Notes under the pieces: model-generated | The model's database searches: none | Told to the model about the DNA's origin: nothing | Seen by the model: only the letters and a program-made list of their open reading frames with translations | Translations under genes and position numbers: made by a program | Assembly: GCA_026708165.1 (NCBI GenBank) | Contig: JAPOVO010000295.1 | Span: 1 to 10,434, forward strand | DNA: 10,434 nt | DNA from: Chloroflexota bacterium | GTDB taxonomy: Bacteria; Chloroflexota; UBA11872; VXNJ01 | Reading direction: 5' to 3' | In this document: piece by piece, positions 6,564 through 10,434 of the stretch | How the letters are laid out: each line of letters begins with the position of its first letter | Numbering within the stretch: position 1 is the stretch's first letter

Positions 6564-7640
6564 TTGCATGCATGTCGACACGCACGAACAAGCTCATTTG
6601 CTCATACTGTCGTGCCTTCAGGGGTGTACCGACCGCCGCCGATGTTTCCGCCAGATCAACGTAGCGACAGTTCAGACAAAGTTCTCTGGACCAACCTCGC
6701 TCCAGGAACGAGAGTGACGCTTCGCCAGTTCAAATGGGGTAGCCATTCACCGCACCGAACTGGCTTCGGCTTCGTGCGAACGTCGACGCCGTCGACAATC
6801 GAGGTTTTCGTACCTCACCTCAACGACTCAGCCTCATACGACGGCTCGTTGTTCAACACCTACTCCGATGGAATCTACTGGTTCGACAGGCTAGCGTGGC
6901 ACAACATCATTGAGGGGCACCGGCGCGGTGGTTACTGGTATTGCAATGTCGCCACACCCGTCTACGTCGAACGCTCTCGCCTCTCTTGGATTGATCTAGA
7001 TATAGATGTTGAGTTCTTTGGAGATGGCAGTTGGTGGATCGCTGACATTCCTGAGTTCACCGACCGAAATGGCCGATATCCGACGAGTGTTGTCGATTCG
7101 ACAATACGGGCCGTCGAGGAGTTGATCAGAAAGTTCGTCGACGGGGAGCATCCATTTGTCGTGACACCCAGTGGTTCTGGATATTCGAGCTACGACCACG
7201 TCTTCTGGAGCTCACCCAGAGCCGGTGACGGAGTTGCCGTCGTGGATCCGACGTTGGCATCAAGCGCGGTGGCTACGCGTGTGCTTCAGGCATTCGCACC
7301 ACGTCGTGCGCATAGTATGAATGATCCGATTGCCACGGGGCGCCAACGATCGATCCCGCCCAGGGACGGCTTGCTCGTAATCGGTTCGGACAGCTCGCCT
7401 GTCGACACGATCGGTCGAGCTCGGGCTTGGGCCAACGCTCTGGCGCTCTCGAAATCGGTCCACGTCGTGATTGTGCGTGGCAAGCCGCTAAATCCGATTG
7501 AGGAACTTGAGGATTCGGTTCGCCCGGGCTCCGGGCACGGTCGGCTTCTGTTAGATGTCAACTCCGCAATCTCACAAATACCGGGCGCCATCCCCTACGT
7601 GGCATCTGCACGCGATATGGTCGCGGCCGGTTGGTTCTAG
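6564..7640 (+). CDS. DUF402 (FomD-like) domain protein with long C-terminal extension
   Basis: A protein of up to 358 residues. Residues about 45-190 match the DUF402/FomD pattern: YWFDRLAWHN (105-114), GGYWYCNVATP (122-132), the acidic metal-binding strand IDLDIDVEF (143-151, with D144, D146, D148), DG at 154-155 and DIPEF at 161-165. Known family members are small (about 180 residues) nucleotide phosphatases; FomD hydrolyses a CMP-linked intermediate in fosfomycin synthesis. The remaining 170 residues (about 190-358) are not a recognised part of that family; they include GLLVIGSDSS (269-278) and SVHVVIVRGKP (298-308), which look like alternating beta strands of an alpha/beta domain. The longest start is TTG at 6564 without a clear ribosome site; ATG at 6642 (residue 27) is an alternative and would lose only a low-complexity leader. 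Domain call is fairly good; function in this locus is unknown. Confidence 0.7.
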   Translation: MHACRHARTSSFAHTVVPSGVYRPPPMFPPDQRSDSSDKVLWTNLAPGTRVTLRQFKWGSHSPHRTGFGFVRTSTPSTIEVFVPHLNDSASYDGSLFNTYSDGIYWFDRLAWHNIIEGHRRGGYWYCNVATPVYVERSRLSWIDLDIDVEFFGDGSWWIADIPEFTDRNGRYPTSVVDSTIRAVEELIRKFVDGEHPFVVTPSGSGYSSYDHVFWSSPRAGDGVAVVDPTLASSAVATRVLQAFAPRRAHSMNDPIATGRQRSIPPRDGLLVIGSDSSPVDTIGRARAWANALALSKSVHVVIVRGKPLNPIEELEDSVRPGSGHGRLLLDVNSAISQIPGAIPYVASARDMVAAGWF

Positions 7641-7934
7641 CAGTCTCTGGATTGCATGCGTGGGCGGGCGATTGGCGCCATCAGGCCAGACTCAGTACTG
7701 ATTGTCCGCGGAGATGCCCTGGAAGCTGGAGGCAATACGAGACCGCTTCCGCCGTACAGCCAGTCTTCGCCAAAAAACCGTTACTCACCGCCCGGGTACC
7801 GTGCCCGTTTGTCGAGGTCTCTCACCGACAGTCCGGGGCATGTTGAAGGTGCAATATGCTGGTATCGTCATCGCCATTGCTTCCAGATTCCGTACACTCG
7901 CGCTGGTCGAGCGACCATCGCCGGAGGAGGCGCA
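7641..7934. other. Intergenic stretch before the SDR gene
   Basis: This stretch of 294 bases lies between the DUF402 gene and the SDR start. The plus frame is open through much of it and continuous with the SDR frame from 7656, but the translated part before residue 94 resembles no domain and the strong ribosome binding site at 7923-7930 sets the start later. Apart from that site I see no convincing promoter, terminator, repeat or RNA gene. A remnant of an older gene is possible but not supported. Confidence 0.5.
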
Positions 7935-7937
7935 ATG
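7923..7937 (+). promoter_or_regulatory. Ribosome binding site fixing the SDR start
   Basis: GGAGGAGG at 7923-7930 stands four bases before ATG at 7935-7937. It decides the start against the longer open frame beginning near 7656, and the resulting protein begins a few residues before the Rossmann-fold glycine motif, as expected for short-chain dehydrogenases. Confidence 0.8.
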
Positions 7938-8714
7938 TCCAACCGACAGGCTCCCGTGGCGTGGGTCACCGATGCCGGCCGGGGCATTGGCCGCGCAGTC
8001 TCCCTGCGTCTCGCCGCCGATGGCTTCACCGTTGCCATAAACGATGTCGATGCTGAAACGCTGGACGCCGTCCGGCAATCGATACACTCCGCTGGCGGCC
8101 GCGCCCTGCTTGTTCCCGGTGATATCTCGGACGAAGACACCGTCCGCCGAATAGTTGCCAATATCGTCGGCGAGCTCGGCAGTCTTGACGTACTCGTCGC
8201 CAACGCTGGCGTCATCCACATTGGTTCCTTTCTTGACACCACTCTGGAAGACTTCGATCGTGTCGTCAACATCAACGTTCGCGGCGTCTTCGTGTGTGGC
8301 CGTGAAGCTGGCCGCCAGATGATTGCGCAGGGACGGAGCAAGATCATCAATGCGTCCTCGATCGGCGGCCGCCGCGGCCGCTCGGACCAGCTTGCCTATT
8401 CCGCCAGCAAGTTCGCTGTGATTTGAATGACCCAATGCATGGCCAAGGAGCTCGCCCCTCACGGCATCACCGTCAATGCCTATTGCCCAGGCATTGTCGA
8501 CACTCGAATGTGGGACCACATCGACACGGTCCGTTCCGAAGCGATGGGCCGAGAAAAGGGGGCCGCTCTGCAGGCGATGGTTGAGACATTTCCCCTCGGG
8601 AGTCAGGAACAGCCCGAAGACGTTGCCAATCTCGTCAGCTTCCTGGCTTCTCCTGATTCCAACTACATCACTGGCCAGGCCATCAACGTGTGTGGCGGCA
8701 TTCACATGCAGTAG
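7935..8714 (+). pseudogene. SDR family oxidoreductase interrupted by in-frame TGA
   Basis: Read through one TGA, this is a complete 259-codon classical short-chain dehydrogenase, the normal family length. The first segment (163 residues, 7935-8426) holds the Rossmann fold and all active-site residues: NAG at 90-92, N114, S142 in NASSIGG, and Y155/K159 in YSASK. TGA at 8424-8426 follows FAVI, where relatives usually have glycine (FAVIGLTQ), so one G-to-T change in a GGA codon explains it. The frame then stays open for 95 residues (8427-8714) with the PG motif (PGIVDTRMWD) and the end YITGQAINVCGG. The MWD and PEDVA...SFLASPDSNYITGQ features resemble butanediol/sorbitol dehydrogenase-type SDRs. 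The cofactor loop reads TDAGRGIG (12-19) instead of TGxxxGIG, a second departure. It may be a recent pseudogene, a sequencing error, or a split gene re-initiating at the ATG directly after the stop. Confidence 0.8.
8424..8429 (+). other. TGAATG stop/start junction inside the SDR
   Basis: The in-frame stop TGA (8424-8426) is directly followed by ATG (8427-8429) in the same frame, at a place where the fold predicts an uninterrupted helix just after the catalytic YxxxK. No Shine-Dalgarno sequence precedes the ATG, so a second polypeptide could arise only by re-initiation of the terminating ribosome. Methionine here is a natural residue of the helix (relatives have Leu or Met), so the junction may be coincidental. 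Confidence 0.6.
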
Positions 8715-8780
8715 ACGCCCGCACATTGTGCTCGCGGCGCCAGGCGCATTCCAGAATCGCTTGACGGTATGCACCCGCGT

Positions 8781-8801
8781 CCGCCGGTGGAATGCCAGCG
8801 G
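8781..8801. terminator. Weak candidate hairpin between convergent genes
   Basis: CCGCCGG (8781-8787) and CCAGCGG (8795-8801) can form a seven-base stem with one mismatch and a seven-base loop in the 116-base gap between the SDR stop and the stop of the minus-strand hydrolase. No T-run follows on either strand. The position suits a shared terminator, but the structure is weak. Confidence 0.2.
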
Positions 8802-8830
8802 GCCCTAACACACGTCCAAGCTACGTAGGC

Positions 8831-10434
8831 TTATTCGTACTCCACAAGTGCCATAGCCAGCGTCTCGAAGGGTTCGAATCCGATCTCTACGTACGGACCA
8901 GCTCTCTTGAACGCTATCGGCTCGCGGTCGGGTATACGGAACACCCCGCTCGGGACTCGACCATGGGGCAGCTGCACCTTGATTGTCGCGCCAACTGGGA
9001 CCGCCGGAAGCTGTGATTGCATGTTCAGCATCCCCAGCAATAGACGCTGGTTCTCCGGTTGATCGAACAGCGTCACCTCTATCGACGAGTGCGTTTCCGC
9101 TTCAAACTTGTACGGTTTTGGCAAGAGCCGTTTCAACAATGCGAGAACGAGCCTTGCATTCACCTGCTGAGCCACGGACTCAATCGGCGCCGCAACCCAG
9201 ACGGCATTACCCTTACCGTAAGAATGCACGACGATACCGGGATCTGATCCTGCCGTGACTGCTGGCGGATCGCTGATGATCGCCGCGAAGCGGCTGCCTA
9301 TCGCGCGTCCAGCTTCGGGCGCCGTGAACGGCAGCGTCACAGTGGCCAGCGCCTCCGCTTCCGGCAGCATCTCCGCCTGAATCATCGGTCCGCCGAATAT
9401 AAGGTGGTCCTGCGGCCAGATAGTCTTCGCCACCGCCTCATCGACAGGCGTCAAATACGTCACCCTTGTCCCTAACGTTCCCATGTAACGGACGCCCAAT
9501 ACGTCTTCCAGCAGATAACGAGGCCCGGCCTCGTGGAACCGGTCCAGCGACGACGGCCCGCTGGCGTAGAGCACTCCGCCGTCTTCGACGAATTGCCTGA
9601 ACACGGCGGCTTGAGACTCCTTCATCTCCAGCACGTTAGGCACAATGACCGCTCGATATTTTCCTAACTGATGTAGAGTCGCATTAGTCACCACGCCGAA
9701 GGGAACATGGCCCTCTCGCAGGATGTTGGCCATTTCAACGACTGCGTCTCGGTGCGGAAGTTCATCCGACGCCTGCACCTCAGACACGTGCACGCCGTTT
9801 TCGTCAGGGTTGTACATAGACTCCTTGTCGTAGTAGATCGCAACGTCCGCTAGCAGTTCGCCGCCCAGGAACTCTTCGTAAGGAGCTCGCTCGGCATTCA
9901 GCCCCCGCATGAAGTCATAGACTTCGCCATTAAGCGTGCCATCGGCATTGATCGCATCTATCAGCATGAGGGCTGCCGAATGAAGCGTTGGAACGAACGA
10001 TTCGACCCGAATCTGGTCCTTGGGCTTGATCGTTACGTGGTCGGTCATGCCGATCGTGCGGGAGGTGGCCATCTCGAACGGGCGATCGCGAGTCAGGCTG
10101 GTGTACGCTTTGCACACCAGCGAGTGTGACGCTGGACCTCCGTAGAAATCTCCAGTTACGAAGTCGCAAGCCTCCGCCAACTCGAGCGGTGCTCCGAGCT
10201 GCCAGCTATGGAAGACGGTTGCGAACTGGTGGTAGACGGATATGGGACGTATCTGCTTCACGGTGCGGGTCATCTCATTAACGAAGTCCAGTAGCCATGC
10301 CTGCCTGGCGCTCTGGAATTTCCTCCACGCCGGATCGTTCCAATCAACGATACGCGGCGGTTCGGCATCGTGCTCGCTCCAAAAGCGTGCGGTGCAATGG
10401 GTGCAATAGCAGACATCGGGCCACATCGTCATAT
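8831..10434 (-). CDS. GH42-like glycoside hydrolase with trimerisation-type domain (5' end missing)
   Basis: At least 533 residues are visible, ending at TAA 8833-8831; the N-terminus lies beyond the right edge, and the Met at the edge is probably internal because the usual barrel start is missing. Residues below are counted from that Met. VCYCTHCTARF places Cys at 8, 10 and 13, the same C-x-C-x2-C spacing as three of the zinc ligands in GH42 beta-galactosidases. Residues up to about 190 would be the end of a TIM barrel (including FEMATSR at 119-125). From about 190 to 320 there is a flavodoxin/GATase-like domain (ADVAIYYDKES, GVVTNATL, YRAVIVPNV, FVEDGGVLYASG) like the GH42 trimerisation domain, and the tail after about 450 is beta-rich. 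It also resembles hypothetical GHL6-type hydrolases. No regulator or other hydrolase is visible beside it. Its substrate, and whether it is exported, cannot be seen here. Confidence 0.8.
   Translation of the reverse strand, partial: MTMWPDVCYCTHCTARFWSEHDAEPPRIVDWNDPAWRKFQSARQAWLLDFVNEMTRTVKQIRPISVYHQFATVFHSWQLGAPLELAEACDFVTGDFYGGPASHSLVCKAYTSLTRDRPFEMATSRTIGMTDHVTIKPKDQIRVESFVPTLHSAALMLIDAINADGTLNGEVYDFMRGLNAERAPYEEFLGGELLADVAIYYDKESMYNPDENGVHVSEVQASDELPHRDAVVEMANILREGHVPFGVVTNATLHQLGKYRAVIVPNVLEMKESQAAVFRQFVEDGGVLYASGPSSLDRFHEAGPRYLLEDVLGVRYMGTLGTRVTYLTPVDEAVAKTIWPQDHLIFGGPMIQAEMLPEAEALATVTLPFTAPEAGRAIGSRFAAIISDPPAVTAGSDPGIVVHSYGKGNAVWVAAPIESVAQQVNARLVLALLKRLLPKPYKFEAETHSSIEVTLFDQPENQRLLLGMLNMQSQLPAVPVGATIKVQLPHGRVPSGVFRIPDREPIAFKRAGPYVEIGFEPFETLAMALVEYE

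Noticed and set aside
7656..7934. N-terminal extension of the SDR (93 extra residues)
   Set aside because: No recognisable domain, and a strong GGAGGAGG ribosome site directly before ATG at 7935 gives the usual SDR N-terminus.
8424..8470. Selenocysteine insertion at the SDR TGA
   Set aside because: No clear SECIS-type hairpin seen just downstream, the position is a non-catalytic glycine in relatives, and SDRs do not use selenocysteine there.
7785..8774. Long 329-residue open frame on the minus strand opposite the SDR
   Set aside because: It is antisense to a clear SDR coding frame with family motifs; its translation is rich in His, Asp and Gly with no recognisable domain, as expected for a shadow frame in GC-rich DNA.
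1..10434. CRISPR arrays, insertion sequences, tRNA or rRNA genes, phage or toxin-antitoxin modules
   Set aside because: No regularly spaced repeats, transposase motifs, cloverleaf sequences or other hallmark genes were found on reading both strands.

Overview
This is a bacterial chromosome window, moderately GC-rich (roughly 55-60% by eye), with closely packed genes, clear AGGAGG-type ribosome binding sites and frequent GTG/TTG starts. The content is typical of carbohydrate-scavenging accessory regions: a sugar-type ABC importer, Gfo/Idh/MocA oxidoreductases, an aldo/keto reductase, an SDR and a GH42-like hydrolase. The mix resembles Chloroflexota (for example SAR202/Dehalococcoidia-like) genomes, but that placement is inference; nothing in the window fixes the taxon.

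Layout. Positions 1-5376 form one plus-strand operon-like run: the 3' end of a solute-binding protein gene (1-510), two MalF/MalG-type permeases (545-1447, 1457-2335), two tandem Gfo/Idh/MocA dehydrogenases (2402-3487, 3535-4566) and a metallo-beta-lactamase-fold hydrolase (4636-5376), with gaps of only 9-69 bases. An aldo/keto reductase lies convergently on the minus strand (5402-6379, GTG start set by an AGGAGG). Across a divergent spacer with a perfect 12-bp palindrome (6509-6520) lies a plus-strand gene with a DUF402 (FomD-like) domain and a long uncharacterised C-terminal half (about 6564-7640). Then comes an SDR dehydrogenase reading frame (7935-8714) interrupted by one in-frame TGA directly followed by ATG, and finally the 3' part of a minus-strand GH42-like protein (8831 to the window end) with a Cys-x-Cys-x2-Cys zinc-site signature and a trimerisation-like domain.

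How the genes may work together (inference): the GH42-like enzyme could release a glycoside or sugar, the ABC importer bring it in, the Gfo/Idh/MocA pair oxidise or epimerise it with NAD(P), the MBL-fold hydrolase open a lactone or ester intermediate, and the aldo/keto reductase and SDR perform further redox steps. No transporter ATPase, kinase, isomerase or regulator is visible in the window. I see no CRISPR, IS element, rRNA or tRNA, and no convincing wholly new system. The most notable items are the interrupted SDR with its altered glycine motif, the DUF402 protein with an unexplained extension, the unusually Trp-rich dehydrogenase, and the dehydrogenase/hydrolase module behind the importer.
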